Assembly: GCA_964399965.1 (NCBI GenBank)
Contig: CAYNRX010000003.1
Coordinates: 20,281-84,280, forward strand
Source of the DNA: UBA1381 sp964399965
GTDB lineage: Bacteria; Bacillota; Clostridia; UBA1381
Length of the DNA: 64,000 bases
Direction of reading: 5' to 3'
Part shown: positions 1 to 8,383 of the stretch, piece by piece
Layout of the letters: every line of letters starts with the position of its first letter
How positions within the stretch are numbered: the stretch's first letter is position 1
The notes under the pieces: model-generated
Seen by the model: the letters and a program-made list of their open reading frames with translations, nothing else
The model's database searches: none
What the model was told of the DNA's origin: nothing
Position numbers and translations under genes: made by a program

Positions 1-70
1 ATGCCAGAGGAGCCATTTTGATCGCCTCCGGCCTGGTGCCGAATACGACCATTACTTTTATCTTTTCCAT
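1..70 (-). CDS. wecB: UDP-N-acetylglucosamine 2-epimerase, N-terminal fragment (runs off the window)
   Basis: Only the first 23 codons are inside the window. They begin MEKIKVMVVFGT and continue RPEAIKMAPLA; the GTRPEAIKMAPL stretch is the signature of non-hydrolysing UDP-GlcNAc 2-epimerases (WecB/MnaA), which interconvert UDP-GlcNAc and UDP-ManNAc in the cytoplasm for cell-wall glycopolymer synthesis. A GGAGG site sits 7 bases before the ATG. It lies 22 bp downstream of the wecA/tagO-like gene on the same strand, which fits a joint role in teichoic-acid-like or secondary wall polymer synthesis, the polymer to which SLH proteins would bind. The family call rests on this motif alone. Confidence 0.85.
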   Translation of the reverse strand, partial: MEKIKVMVVFGTRPEAIKMAPLA

Positions 71-92
71 AAATTTTCCTCCATTCCGCCTT

Positions 93-1169
93 TTATTCCT
101 CTGTATCATCGGTCTTATCTCTGGTGTCGGCATGTTGCTTGCCAAGCATACTGCCGATAATGAGAAGTATCAGTACGCATATCAAGAGCACCATCGCCCT
201 AAGCGCTCCGCTCTCTGCCAAAAGCACCGCCGTTATACCCAGGACGCCGCTTATGGCGTAGAGTATGAACACGGTCTGCTTCTGTGAAAAGCCCATATCT
301 ATGAGACGGTGATGTAAATGCCCGCGGTCGGCTGTCATCGGGTTCTTGCCGGTCAAAACGCGCCTGAGCATAGCAAACAGAGCATCAAACATCGGCAGAC
401 CCAGGATCAACAGCGGCACCGCAAACGATATCACCGCATAGCTCTTAAACGCTCCCTGTATAGACAGCGTCGCCAGCATGAAACCGAGGAAGGTGGAGCC
501 GGTATCACCCATGAATATCTGTGCCGGATTAAAATTAAACGGCAGGAAACCGAAGCAGGCTCCCATCAGGGCAATGCCCATTATCGCCACCGAGACCTCT
601 CCCACCTGTATCGCTATGAACACCAGCGACACGGTCATTATCGCCGACACTCCCGCCGCCAGGCCGTCAAGGCCGTCAATAAAGTTGACGGCGTTCGTTA
701 TCAGCACTATCCACACGACCGTCACCGCTATCGAAAGCCACCCCGGCAGCACCCAATAGGGGTTATCGCTGAAAATGTTGGGGTTAGTGAACACTTCTAT
801 CTTCAGGTCTCCGCCGATTATCACTATCAACGATGCCGCTATCTGCACCACGAATTTGAGCTTGGCCGGCAGATCCCTGCAATCATCGATAACGCCCATC
901 ACCACTATCACCGCCGCCCCGCACAATACCGCTATCATCTGCCGCGACATCACCGGCGCAAAGCACAGGACCGCCACCGTAAAACCGAACACTATCGCCA
1001 GCCCGCCTATACGCGGTATCGGCTTTTTGTGCATACGTCTCTTATCCTTGGGCACGTCTATCGCGCCTATCTTAAAAGCCAGCCGCTTTACTATCGGCGT
1101 GGCCGCAAAGGAAAACACGAACGATATGATAAAAGCGCATACCATATAAACTATCTGCTGTGTAGTCAT
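93..1169 (-). CDS. wecA: Undecaprenyl-phosphate GlcNAc-1-phosphate transferase (WecA/TagO family)
   Basis: A 358-residue polytopic membrane protein that transfers a sugar-1-phosphate, probably GlcNAc-1-P, from a UDP-sugar to undecaprenyl phosphate. It shows the family markers in order: a DVPKDKRRMH stretch near residue 40, NFIDGLDGLAAG near 165, FNFNPAQIFMGDTGS near 215, and the cytoplasmic DRGHLHHRL loop near 285 that separates WecA/TagO enzymes from MraY. Around ten hydrophobic segments are visible, and the length is normal. The start is an ATG with AAGGAGG just upstream. The next gene is the 2-epimerase, so the pair probably makes a lipid-linked GlcNAc/ManNAc unit for a wall polymer. Whether it acts as TagO or WecA cannot be told from sequence alone. 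Confidence 0.9.
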   Translation of the reverse strand: MTTQQIVYMVCAFIISFVFSFAATPIVKRLAFKIGAIDVPKDKRRMHKKPIPRIGGLAIVFGFTVAVLCFAPVMSRQMIAVLCGAAVIVVMGVIDDCRDLPAKLKFVVQIAASLIVIIGGDLKIEVFTNPNIFSDNPYWVLPGWLSIAVTVVWIVLITNAVNFIDGLDGLAAGVSAIMTVSLVFIAIQVGEVSVAIMGIALMGACFGFLPFNFNPAQIFMGDTGSTFLGFMLATLSIQGAFKSYAVISFAVPLLILGLPMFDALFAMLRRVLTGKNPMTADRGHLHHRLIDMGFSQKQTVFILYAISGVLGITAVLLAESGALRAMVLLICVLILLIIGSMLGKQHADTRDKTDDTEE

Positions 1170-1179
1170 AAGCTCCTCC

Positions 1180-2184
1180 TTAGATCACAAAGCCAACCTT
1201 CTTCTGCACCTTTTTAAGCGTTTTTTCCGCTATATAGGAAGCCTTCTTTGCTCCCTGCTCACATATAGTCCTTAAGTATTCCTTATCCTTTAACAGCTCA
1301 TCATACCTTGTGCGTATCGGCCTTATGCATTCCACTACCGCCTCGGCCAGATCAGCCTTGAAATCGCCATATCCGTGTCCGCGGTATTCCTCGGTTATCT
1401 CCTCCGGCGTCTTTCCGGTCACGGACGAATATATCAGTATCAGATTATTCACTGCCGCCTTTGCCGGATCGCCCTCGCGGTATTCGATAACGCCCTCGGA
1501 ATCGGTGACCGCGCTTTTTATCTTCTTGGCGATAACGTTAAAATCATCCAGCATCGAAATATATGCCTTGGGATTGGCGTCTGACTTGGACATCTTCTTT
1601 TCCGGCTCCTGCAGGCTCATTATCTTCGCCCCCGACTTGGGCATGAAACCCTCGGGTATCTTGAACACATCGCCGTAAACAGCGTTAAAGCGTCCCGCTA
1701 TATCGCGGCATATCTCGATATGCTGCATCTGATCCTTGCCCACCGGCACCAGGTCGGTCTGATACAAAAGAATATCGGCCGCCATCAGCACCGGATAGGT
1801 GAAAAGCCCCGCGTTTATGTTGTCGGCATGGCTTTTGGCCTTATCCTTAAACTGCGTCATCCTTTGCAGCTCGCCCATGTAGGTAAAACAGTTCAATATC
1901 CACGAAAGCTCCGCGTGCTGTCTTACCTGCGACTGGACAAAGAGAATATTCTTCTCCGGATCTATTCCGCAGGCGATATACAACGCCAAAAGCTCCAGCG
2001 TCCGCTTCCGCAGCTCCGCCGGCACCTGCCTTACGGTTATCGCGTGCATATCCATTATCGCGTACCGGCAGTCGTAGTCGTTCTGGAGCTCTACGAAATT
2101 CTTTATCGCCCCCAGGTAATTCCCCAGGGTGATATTCCCCGACGGCTGCACGCCGCTGAATATGGTTTTTCTGTCCTCTTGCAT
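1180..2184 (-). CDS. trpS: Tryptophanyl-tRNA synthetase
   Basis: A 334-residue class I aminoacyl-tRNA synthetase that charges tRNA-Trp in the cytoplasm. The HIGH-type motif appears as PSGNITLGNYLGA near residue 15, and the KMSKS loop is exact (KKMSKSDANP, near 195). The motifs GKDQMQHIE and the C-terminal helical domain are typical, as is the length. The ATG is preceded by GAGGAG at 8 bases. It ends 10 bp before wecA, so the two may share a transcript. No T-box leader is visible in the 36 bp upstream of it. Confidence 0.96.
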   Translation of the reverse strand: MQEDRKTIFSGVQPSGNITLGNYLGAIKNFVELQNDYDCRYAIMDMHAITVRQVPAELRKRTLELLALYIACGIDPEKNILFVQSQVRQHAELSWILNCFTYMGELQRMTQFKDKAKSHADNINAGLFTYPVLMAADILLYQTDLVPVGKDQMQHIEICRDIAGRFNAVYGDVFKIPEGFMPKSGAKIMSLQEPEKKMSKSDANPKAYISMLDDFNVIAKKIKSAVTDSEGVIEYREGDPAKAAVNNLILIYSSVTGKTPEEITEEYRGHGYGDFKADLAEAVVECIRPIRTRYDELLKDKEYLRTICEQGAKKASYIAEKTLKKVQKKVGFVI

Positions 2185-2220
2185 TGCTTATTCTCCTCTG
2201 TTATTTGTGGCGGAATCTCC

Positions 2221-3411
2221 TTATGCGAAATACTCGCTCAAGACCTCGCCCATGATCCTTATGCCCTTTTCTATCTTATCCGTACTCATAGAGGAGTAAT
2301 TGAGCCTAAACATATTGCTTGGCGCCTCTATGTCTGTTGCGAAATTGTTTCCGGGGACAAACGCCACCTTCTTCTCTATGCATTTTTTGAGAAGCTCTGA
2401 CACATCCGTCCCCTCGGGGCATGAACACCAGATGAACAGTCCGCCCTCCGGCTCTGTCCACTTGACCGCCTCGGGGAAGCATTCCTTCATCGTATCGAGC
2501 ATCAGCGTACATTTTTGGCGGTAAAGCTCGCGGCTCTTTTCTATGTATTTATCTATATCGTACTTCTTCATAAATTCCACAGCCATTATCTGGGTAATCA
2601 TCGGCGTATGAACATCGTTGGCCTGCTTTACGACCTCAATGCGGTCGATAAGCTCATCATTGGCCACCGCATATCCCAGACGCATCCCGGGGGACAATAT
2701 CTTCGAGAAGGATCCTACGTATATCACCCTGTCCTCATTATCCATCGACTTTATTGTCGGCACGTCCTCGCCGGCAAAGCGCAGATCCCCGTATGGGTTA
2801 TCTTCCAGGATAAGCACGTCATACTTTGACGCCAGCGCAAGCATCCGTTTTCTCTTCTCAAGGCTCATCGTCGTGCCGGAAGGGTTCTGGAAAGTGGGTA
2901 TCGTATATATCAGTTTAACATCGTTATTTTTTAACACCTCTTCCAGAGCGTCTATGTCCATGCCGTCGCTCTCCACCGGAACGCCTATCATCTCCGCCTG
3001 GTAGGAGCGGATGGAATTAAGCGTGCCGACAAAGCTCGGAGCCTCTACCACGACCTTGTCCCCTTCGTTTATGAGCACCTTCAAGGCCAGGTCGATCGCC
3101 TGCTGGGCGCCGGTGGTGATTATTATCTTATCGTTATCCTTTACCGAGTTGACCTTTTTCGCCCGCGACAAGGCGGCCTCCTTCATCGGCCCCCAGCCGT
3201 CGGTTGTGCCGTACTGCAAGGCAAGCGTGGGATTGGTCATGAGTATCTTACCCGCGATCTTTGACAGCTCCTCCGCCGGGAACAGCTCCGAGGCCGGATT
3301 GCCGCCCGCAAGGGAGATTATTTCCGGATCGGCCATCATCTTGAACATTTCCCTTATCGCCGAAGCCTTCAGGGGCTTTACCCGCTCCGCCAGGTATTTT
3401 TGTGTTTGCAT
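2221..3411 (-). CDS. PLP-dependent aminotransferase, fold type I (2-aminoadipate/aromatic transaminase-like)
   Basis: A 396-residue class I/II aminotransferase of the free-standing MocR-like/LysN group. It carries the substrate loop SLAGGNPASELFP near residue 35, the TTGAQQAIDL cofactor phosphate region near 100, NPSGTTMS near 180, and the Schiff-base lysine context SFSKILSPGMRLGY near 235. It starts with an ATG 6 bases after AAGGA, and the N-terminus lacks any DNA-binding domain, so it is an enzyme and not a GntR/MocR regulator. The natural amino donor and acceptor cannot be read from sequence; 2-aminoadipate, branched-chain and aromatic substrates are all known in the family. It sits between glnS and trpS on the same strand. 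Confidence 0.85.
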   Translation of the reverse strand: MQTQKYLAERVKPLKASAIREMFKMMADPEIISLAGGNPASELFPAEELSKIAGKILMTNPTLALQYGTTDGWGPMKEAALSRAKKVNSVKDNDKIIITTGAQQAIDLALKVLINEGDKVVVEAPSFVGTLNSIRSYQAEMIGVPVESDGMDIDALEEVLKNNDVKLIYTIPTFQNPSGTTMSLEKRKRMLALASKYDVLILEDNPYGDLRFAGEDVPTIKSMDNEDRVIYVGSFSKILSPGMRLGYAVANDELIDRIEVVKQANDVHTPMITQIMAVEFMKKYDIDKYIEKSRELYRQKCTLMLDTMKECFPEAVKWTEPEGGLFIWCSCPEGTDVSELLKKCIEKKVAFVPGNNFATDIEAPSNMFRLNYSSMSTDKIEKGIRIMGEVLSEYFA

Positions 3412-3444
3412 TAAAATTCCTTCTTTCTCAAAAAATGTATATGC

Positions 3445-5130
3445 TTATTTCTTGCTTATCTTATCCCAAGAGCTTTTAAGAGCCACCGTTCTGTTGAATA
3501 CCGGCCTCTCCGCCGTTGAATCCCTGTCTACGCAGAAGTAGCCGTTCCTCATAAATTGGAAGCGGTCTCCCTCGCGAAGCTCCGTCATCCCGCTCTCCAG
3601 CTTACAGTTATCAAGCACAACCTCCGACTCCGGGTTGATGTTATCGGTGAAATCGCCGGTCTTTGACTCATCGGAGGGATTTTCCACGTTGAACAGGCGG
3701 TCGTAAAGGCGCACCTCGGCAGTTTGGGCGTGAGCTGCGCTCACCCAGTGTATCGTCCCCTTTACCTTACGGCCGTCAGGCGACTGTCCGCCCTTTGATT
3801 CGGGGTCGTAGGTGCAGCGGACAGCGGTGATATTACCGTCCTCATCCTTATCCACACCGGTACATTTTACGAAATACGCTCCCTTAAGACGTACCTCATT
3901 CCCCGGGAAAAGCCGGAAATACTTCTTCGGCGGCTCCTCCATGAAATCCTCCTGCTCGATATAAAGCTCACGGGAGAACTCCACCTTCCTCGTGCCCATC
4001 TCGGGATGATCGGGGTGATATTCCTCCTCTATTTCTTCCACCTTATCCTGGGGATAGTTTTCTATTATCAGCTTCAAGGGGCGAAGCACGGCCATCACTC
4101 TTGGCGCGCTCTCATTAAGCTCCTCGCGCACACAGTGCTCCAAAAGCCCCAGATCAACAACGCTGTTGGCCTTAGCTACGCCTATCCTCTCGCAGAAATC
4201 GCGGATGGCGGCAGGGCTGTAGCCGCGGCGGCGCATACCGCACAGCGTGGACATACGCGGATCATCCCAGCCGTCAACTATCCCTTCTTTTACCAGACGC
4301 AGACATTTGCGTTTACTGGTGAGCGTATAGTTTAGGTTCAGACGGGCAAATTCTATCTGCCTTGACGGCTCCTCAAAGCCCAGCTCCTTTAAAAACCAGT
4401 CGTAGAGCGGGCGGTGATCCTCAAACTCCAGCGAGCACAACGAATGCGTAACTCCCTCCAGCGTATCGGAGATCGGATGGGCGAAATCGTACATCGGATA
4501 TACGCACCACTTATCGCCGGTACGGTGATGGCTTGCGTGCACTATCCTGTATATGACCGGATCCCTCATGTTTAGATTGGGGGAGGCCATGTCTATCTTC
4601 GCCCTCAGTACCTTCTCCCCATCGGCAAATTCACCGGCGGTCATGCGTCTGAACAGGTCGAGATTCTCCTCCACCGAACGGTCGCGGTAGGGGCTGTTTT
4701 TGCCCGGCTCCTTGAGCGTTCCCCGGTAGCTGCGTATCTCCTCCGCCGACAGGTCGCAGACGTAAGCCTTTCCCTGCTCTATCAGCTTCACGGCGCATTT
4801 GTGCAGGTCGTTAAAGTAGTCCGAGGCGTAGAGTACCTTGTCCCACTCAAAGCCGAGCCACTTTATATCCTCCATTATCGCCTCGACGTATTCTGTATCC
4901 TCCTTTGTGGGATTCGTATCGTCAAAGCGCAGGTTGCATTTGCCGCCGAACTCCTCGGCGATCCCGAAATCTATGCATATCGCCTTAGCGTGGCCGATAT
5001 GCAGGTATCCGTTCGGCTCCGGGGGAAACCGCGTCTGCACATGTGTATATACCCGCTTCTCCAGATCGTCGGTCACCGCTTCCTGAATGAAATTCATGCT
5101 GCGGCGTTCGTCTTTTTCTTCAAACTCCAT
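3445..5130 (-). CDS. glnS: Glutaminyl-tRNA synthetase
   Basis: A 561-residue class I synthetase that charges tRNA-Gln directly. The motif PPEPNGYLHIGHAKAI near residue 36 is the GlnRS form of HIGH, and the KMSKS equivalent is LTSKRKCL near 273, a slightly divergent loop. The C-terminal beta-barrel anticodon-binding region is complete. Many Clostridia lack GlnRS and make Gln-tRNA with GatCAB, so its presence beside gltX suggests direct charging. The ATG at 5130 is weakly supported (AAGGA 11 bases upstream); an in-frame ATG at 5097 before NFIQEAV is an alternative. It begins 25 bp after gltX ends, so the two are probably cotranscribed. Confidence 0.95.
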   Translation of the reverse strand: MEFEEKDERRSMNFIQEAVTDDLEKRVYTHVQTRFPPEPNGYLHIGHAKAICIDFGIAEEFGGKCNLRFDDTNPTKEDTEYVEAIMEDIKWLGFEWDKVLYASDYFNDLHKCAVKLIEQGKAYVCDLSAEEIRSYRGTLKEPGKNSPYRDRSVEENLDLFRRMTAGEFADGEKVLRAKIDMASPNLNMRDPVIYRIVHASHHRTGDKWCVYPMYDFAHPISDTLEGVTHSLCSLEFEDHRPLYDWFLKELGFEEPSRQIEFARLNLNYTLTSKRKCLRLVKEGIVDGWDDPRMSTLCGMRRRGYSPAAIRDFCERIGVAKANSVVDLGLLEHCVREELNESAPRVMAVLRPLKLIIENYPQDKVEEIEEEYHPDHPEMGTRKVEFSRELYIEQEDFMEEPPKKYFRLFPGNEVRLKGAYFVKCTGVDKDEDGNITAVRCTYDPESKGGQSPDGRKVKGTIHWVSAAHAQTAEVRLYDRLFNVENPSDESKTGDFTDNINPESEVVLDNCKLESGMTELREGDRFQFMRNGYFCVDRDSTAERPVFNRTVALKSSWDKISKK

Positions 5131-5155
5131 TTTTATCCATTCCTTTTCTTTATCG

Positions 5156-6802
5156 TTACTGCAATATCCCTATACTCTCATCCAAACGGCGCATTACCTC
5201 GTCTGCTCCCAGCACCTTCATTATGGCGCACAGATCGGGTGTATTCAGCCGCCCGGTAACGGCTGCGCGCAGCACTCCCGAAACGTCGCCCACATGGCCG
5301 CGGAATTCCTCCGGCGACTGCTTATAGGCCTTGGGAGTCGGCGCATAGCCGAGCTTTACCGCCAGCTCCCGCACCGCCGGGAACCAGTCCTCATCCGCCC
5401 CCTGGGGATCGTACACGCTCTTATACTCTGTAAGTATCTCCCTCATGGCTTCCTTGTCCATATCGGGGAAGGTGCGCTCTCTATCCCAGCTCTTGGGGTA
5501 CATATAGGAGGTGTAATCCTCCACCTCGTCCCACTTAGCTATATCCTTTCTCGGCTTCTTGTTGCCGCGCTCTATCGAAAGCACGCGCTTTGAATACCCG
5601 GGATCGGCGGTGAGCGTCTCATAAAAAGCGGGACTGTTCACCTGCGCCCAATCAGCCGTAAGGTCATAGACCTCATCGGCAGTGAGCGTAGAAATGTACG
5701 TCTTTGATATATCGTTAAATTTGGCAATATCGAACAGCGCTCCCGCCTTACTCATCTTCTTTAGGCTGAACGGGAAATCGGCCGCGCTCTTGTCCTTATT
5801 GCACTTTCTCCACTCCTCGTAGTTGGAGTTGGCAAGCGTCAAAAGGTATTCCCAGACCGCCCCTGCCGGATAGCCCTTTTGGGCATAGTAGCTTACGGCC
5901 GCTTCCGGATCCTTTCTCTTGGAGAGCTTGCGCTTGCCTCCGTTTTCCTCTTTCATTATCGGCGATATGTGCGCGTATTTGGGCGGCTTAAAGCCGCATA
6001 CGGAAAACAGCTGCAAATGTATCGGCACCGACGATATCCACTCGTCGCCGCGTATGACGTGCGTTGTGCGCATCAGGTGATCGTCCACCGTATGGGCAAA
6101 ATGGTATGTGGGAGTGGAATCCTTCTTCAAAAGCACCACGTCCATGATGTTCTCGGGCATCTCTATCTTGCCCTTGATAACATCGGTAAAGGCTATGCGC
6201 TTATCGGCAGAGCCGGGCGACCTTAAACGTACCACGTACTCCTCCCCCGCATCTATCCTTGCCTTCGCCTCCTCGGGCGTGATATCACGGTATTTTTCAT
6301 AAGCCCCGTAGACTCCGGGCAGCTCCTTGGCCGCCTCCTGCCGGGCGCGGATCTCTTCCAGCTCCTCCTCGCTCATGAAGCAGGGATAGGCAAGGCCTTT
6401 TTCCACCAGCGACTTCACATAAGCGCGGTAGATATCGTTTCTCTTCGACTGGATATAGGGGCCGTAGTTCCCTCTCTCCTCTTCAGCCGACACCATGCCC
6501 TCGTCTATCGTTATGCCGAAACTCGACAGCCCGTCTATTATAAGGGCAACGCCGTTTTCCACCTCACGCTTTTTGTCTGTATCCTCTATCCTTAAGTAAA
6601 ATATCCCGCCGGTGCTCTTGGCGGCCATCCTCTCCACAAAGGCCGCAAACAGCCCTCCAAAATGCAAAAAGCCCGTGGGGCTGGGCGCAAATCTGGTCAC
6701 GACCGCTCCCTCTTTAAGCTCCCGCTGCGGATACTGCCTTTCGTAGTCCTCCGGCGTTTTGTCTATACCGGGAAAAAGCAGCCCGGCCATTTCTTTTGAC
6801 AT
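5156..6802 (-). CDS. gltX: Glutamyl-tRNA synthetase
   Basis: A class I synthetase of 548 residues with the catalytic motif FAPSPTGFLHFGGL near residue 38, the RIEDTD stretch near 74, a zinc-free connective region, and a KLSKRKDPE loop near 295 that matches the KMSKS site of a clostridial GluRS subgroup. The start is set at 6802 because GGGAGG lies 6 bases before this ATG; a longer reading to 6880 would run into the palindromic repeat upstream and has no ribosome site. Its promoter (6966-6994) lies beyond the repeat, so the repeat is inside the 5' leader. It is followed by glnS. Confidence 0.93.
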   Translation of the reverse strand: MSKEMAGLLFPGIDKTPEDYERQYPQRELKEGAVVTRFAPSPTGFLHFGGLFAAFVERMAAKSTGGIFYLRIEDTDKKREVENGVALIIDGLSSFGITIDEGMVSAEEERGNYGPYIQSKRNDIYRAYVKSLVEKGLAYPCFMSEEELEEIRARQEAAKELPGVYGAYEKYRDITPEEAKARIDAGEEYVVRLRSPGSADKRIAFTDVIKGKIEMPENIMDVVLLKKDSTPTYHFAHTVDDHLMRTTHVIRGDEWISSVPIHLQLFSVCGFKPPKYAHISPIMKEENGGKRKLSKRKDPEAAVSYYAQKGYPAGAVWEYLLTLANSNYEEWRKCNKDKSAADFPFSLKKMSKAGALFDIAKFNDISKTYISTLTADEVYDLTADWAQVNSPAFYETLTADPGYSKRVLSIERGNKKPRKDIAKWDEVEDYTSYMYPKSWDRERTFPDMDKEAMREILTEYKSVYDPQGADEDWFPAVRELAVKLGYAPTPKAYKQSPEEFRGHVGDVSGVLRAAVTGRLNTPDLCAIMKVLGADEVMRRLDESIGILQ

Positions 6803-6827
6803 TTTGTACCTCCCGAAATTTATAATA

Positions 6828-6904
6828 GATAATTGCAAAACGCGGCAGCGTTTTACAATTATTCCTTCGCCAGAAATCAATTGCGAAAAAGTTTCGCAAT
6901 TGAC
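6828..6904. repeat. Palindromic dispersed repeat, short copy C (77 bp)
   Basis: This copy keeps only the two terminal hairpins of the family. The left hairpin runs from ATAATTGCAAAACGC to GCGTTTTACAATTAT, and the right one from CAATTGCGAAAA to TTTCGCAATTGAC. The whole centre present in the copies at 25996 and 57108 is missing. It lies in the 5' leader of gltX, between its promoter and start codon. It is the only copy with the GATAATTG end facing the downstream gene. Confidence 0.9.
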
Positions 6905-6965
6905 TGTTTATATATGAACGGATAATATCCCCGTCTGTTTACAAAGCATATAACTGCCTTATTTT

Positions 6966-6994
6966 ATTATATCGAAAACCGCCGCAAATATCAA
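6966..6994 (-). promoter_or_regulatory. Sigma-A type promoter of gltX
   Basis: On the minus strand TTGATA (6989-6994) and TATAAT (6966-6971) are separated by 17 bp. Transcription would start near 6959 and read through the repeat at 6828-6904 before reaching the gltX start at 6802. Confidence 0.75.
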
Positions 6995-7207
6995 GTATTT
7001 AGGGAAAATTTTTTTGATTTTTTATAAAAAGGAAGCTCTGCCGAAAAAAGCGTCCGCCGTATGGGCAGATGCGATAAGATAGTAGAGTTTTATTTTTAAA
7101 AATGGGGAAGTAAAAAAATCGCCCAGAGCGTTCAAGGGGGCTGCGCCCCTTCGTTTTGTCCGTTCTGAACGATTTTTTTGGATACCCCATACGCACCCAC
7201 TTTATAT
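6995..7207. terminator. Gap with a large bidirectional terminator-like hairpin (7112-7179)
   Basis: The stretch between gltX and the barstar gene has no credible gene. It contains one long inverted structure: AAAAAAATCG at 7112-7121 pairs with CGATTTTTTT at 7170-7179, with CGTTCA/TGAACG and a GGGGCTGCGCCCC hairpin inside. A run of A on one side and T on the other makes it a plausible terminator in both directions, ending barstar transcription on the minus strand. A 70-codon minus-strand frame across it has no ribosome site and low-complexity content. Confidence 0.6.
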
Positions 7208-7483
7208 TCAAGTTTTTTTACAGTCCCGATCATCATAAACGACATTTAATTCCATACCTATTTTTTCATACCATTTAACTGTTCTATCCAATATTTCGTT
7301 TAATTTTTCTTTTGCTAAGTACAAGTCTTTCGGCAGCCTGTCTATACCTGATATGTATATAGTTGCAGGTATGTCAATGTCCCATGTTATACAGTCCCAA
7401 AAAGCATCCATATTCATTCCGTAATGATCGGGAAAAGCAAAACTATCCTTTAACAGTTGATGTAATTCATACATTGTTTTCAC
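7208..7483 (-). CDS. Barstar-family ribonuclease inhibitor
   Basis: A 91-residue cytoplasmic protein of the barstar fold, which blocks barnase-type ribonucleases by covering the active site. The family core is clear: ELHQLLKDSFAFPDHYG followed by MNMDAFWDCIT, then DIPATIYISG. The aspartates and the tryptophan of the inhibitory helix region are kept. The start is a GTG at 7483; the ATG three codons later is an alternative, and no good ribosome site is seen for either. The N-terminal beta strand usual in the family is short or missing, and the frame stays open upstream into the barnase remnant. Next to it on the same strand is the C-terminal relic of a barnase-like RNase (7528-7617), so this was probably the immunity half of an RNase/inhibitor pair that is now an orphan. 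Confidence 0.85.
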   Translation of the reverse strand: MKTMYELHQLLKDSFAFPDHYGMNMDAFWDCITWDIDIPATIYISGIDRLPKDLYLAKEKLNEILDRTVKWYEKIGMELNVVYDDRDCKKT

Positions 7484-7527
7484 TTTACTAAAATCTACTA
7501 TGTAGTTTTTTATATTATACTCCCATC

Positions 7528-7617
7528 TTATCTCATAAAATGTCTCTCGTATGTTGCAAATATCAAACCATCATTAGAATAGAGTATACGATGTCCGTTT
7601 CTTATACCGCCTATATA
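7528..7617 (-). pseudogene. C-terminal remnant of a barnase-like ribonuclease
   Basis: The last 29 codons of a ribonuclease (guanyl-specific RNase, barnase group) are readable and end in a proper stop. They contain IRNGHRILYSNDGLIFATY, which matches the conserved end of barnase (RNSDRILYSSD...LIY.T). The frame has no start or body: the upstream junction falls within 8 bp of the stop codon of the DUF4130 gene, so the first three quarters are lost. In the last lines the usual TxDHY motif with the catalytic histidine reads TYERHF, so the key histidine position is altered as well. Barstar follows 44 bp downstream. This was found by reading the frame; it has not been checked by alignment. Confidence 0.75.
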
Positions 7618-7624
7618 GCTTCGT

Positions 7625-8383
7625 TCACACCTCCCACAGCTCGGGCATATACCGCCAATACCGCTTGGGCATATGCGTCTGGCGGCATTTCTCGTTATGA
7701 CGCGGCTGGATCTCCACCGTATCGTAGAACGTCTTCCACAATTTCCGGTACTGCTTCTCCTCCTCTGAAAACTCAAGCTTGGGCATCGTCACCGCATCAT
7801 AAAGCTCGCAGCTTTTGCCGTTGTATACCATGCATTCCCCGTGAGCGGTATCATGTATGACCCAGGGCATGGCCGGAAACCGCCGCCTAAAATGCGGAGC
7901 CACCAGCTCCAGCACCCGGCACTTGGGCGCGATGGGGGCGTAGTAGACCCCGTTCTCCAGCTCCGAAAATCGCAAAAACTGCTTCATGCTGTGCGCCTCG
8001 TTCGACACCCTGAGCCGCGTCTGGTTCACGGTGCGCACGCAGTCTACCGTCAGATGGGAATTGAGGCTCTTGCCCAGCCGGTAGCCGGCCAGGAGGTATT
8101 TCAAAAGCGTCAGCTCCCGTCCTTCCAGGTCGGAAAGGTACGTATAATAAAAGCATACCAGCGCCGAATGCGATATCTTTTTTTCTATCGAGGAAAACAC
8201 TCTCATGGCCTTTTCCTCATCGGCGGCAATATAGACGCTGTCCCACACCAGCGACTGCTGCACATTCATATCCGCCGAGATGTCCGCCGGCATTTCCCGG
8301 CGGTACACGCTTTCAAATATACACGTCAAAAGCCCCTCAAAACTGCCGTCATAAAGATAAGCTACAGCTCTCCCGTCAGACAT
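7625..8383 (-). CDS. DUF4130 / TIGR03915-type putative DNA metabolism protein
   Basis: A 252-residue protein that begins VAYLYDGSFEGLLTCIFESVY, the start typical of the family. It ends with the DUF4130 block: FPAMPWVIHDTAHG, then EKQYRKLWKTFYDTVEI and MPKRYWRYMPEL. Family members are nearly always encoded beside a radical SAM protein of the TIGR03916 type and are in some species fused to a uracil-DNA-glycosylase-like domain, hence the DNA-repair association. The biochemical role is unknown. The ATG lies inside the end of the radical SAM gene (22-bp overlap), which implies coupled translation. No UDG domain is present here. Confidence 0.85.
   Translation of the reverse strand: MSDGRAVAYLYDGSFEGLLTCIFESVYRREMPADISADMNVQQSLVWDSVYIAADEEKAMRVFSSIEKKISHSALVCFYYTYLSDLEGRELTLLKYLLAGYRLGKSLNSHLTVDCVRTVNQTRLRVSNEAHSMKQFLRFSELENGVYYAPIAPKCRVLELVAPHFRRRFPAMPWVIHDTAHGECMVYNGKSCELYDAVTMPKLEFSEEEKQYRKLWKTFYDTVEIQPRHNEKCRQTHMPKRYWRYMPELWEV

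Noticed and set aside
2185..2220. T-box leader of trpS
   Set aside because: Only 36 bp separate the genes and no AGGGTGGNACCGCG motif was seen there or before gltX or glnS.
6999..7211. 70-codon minus-strand frame between gltX and barstar
   Set aside because: It crosses a terminator-like hairpin, has no ribosome site and is of low complexity.
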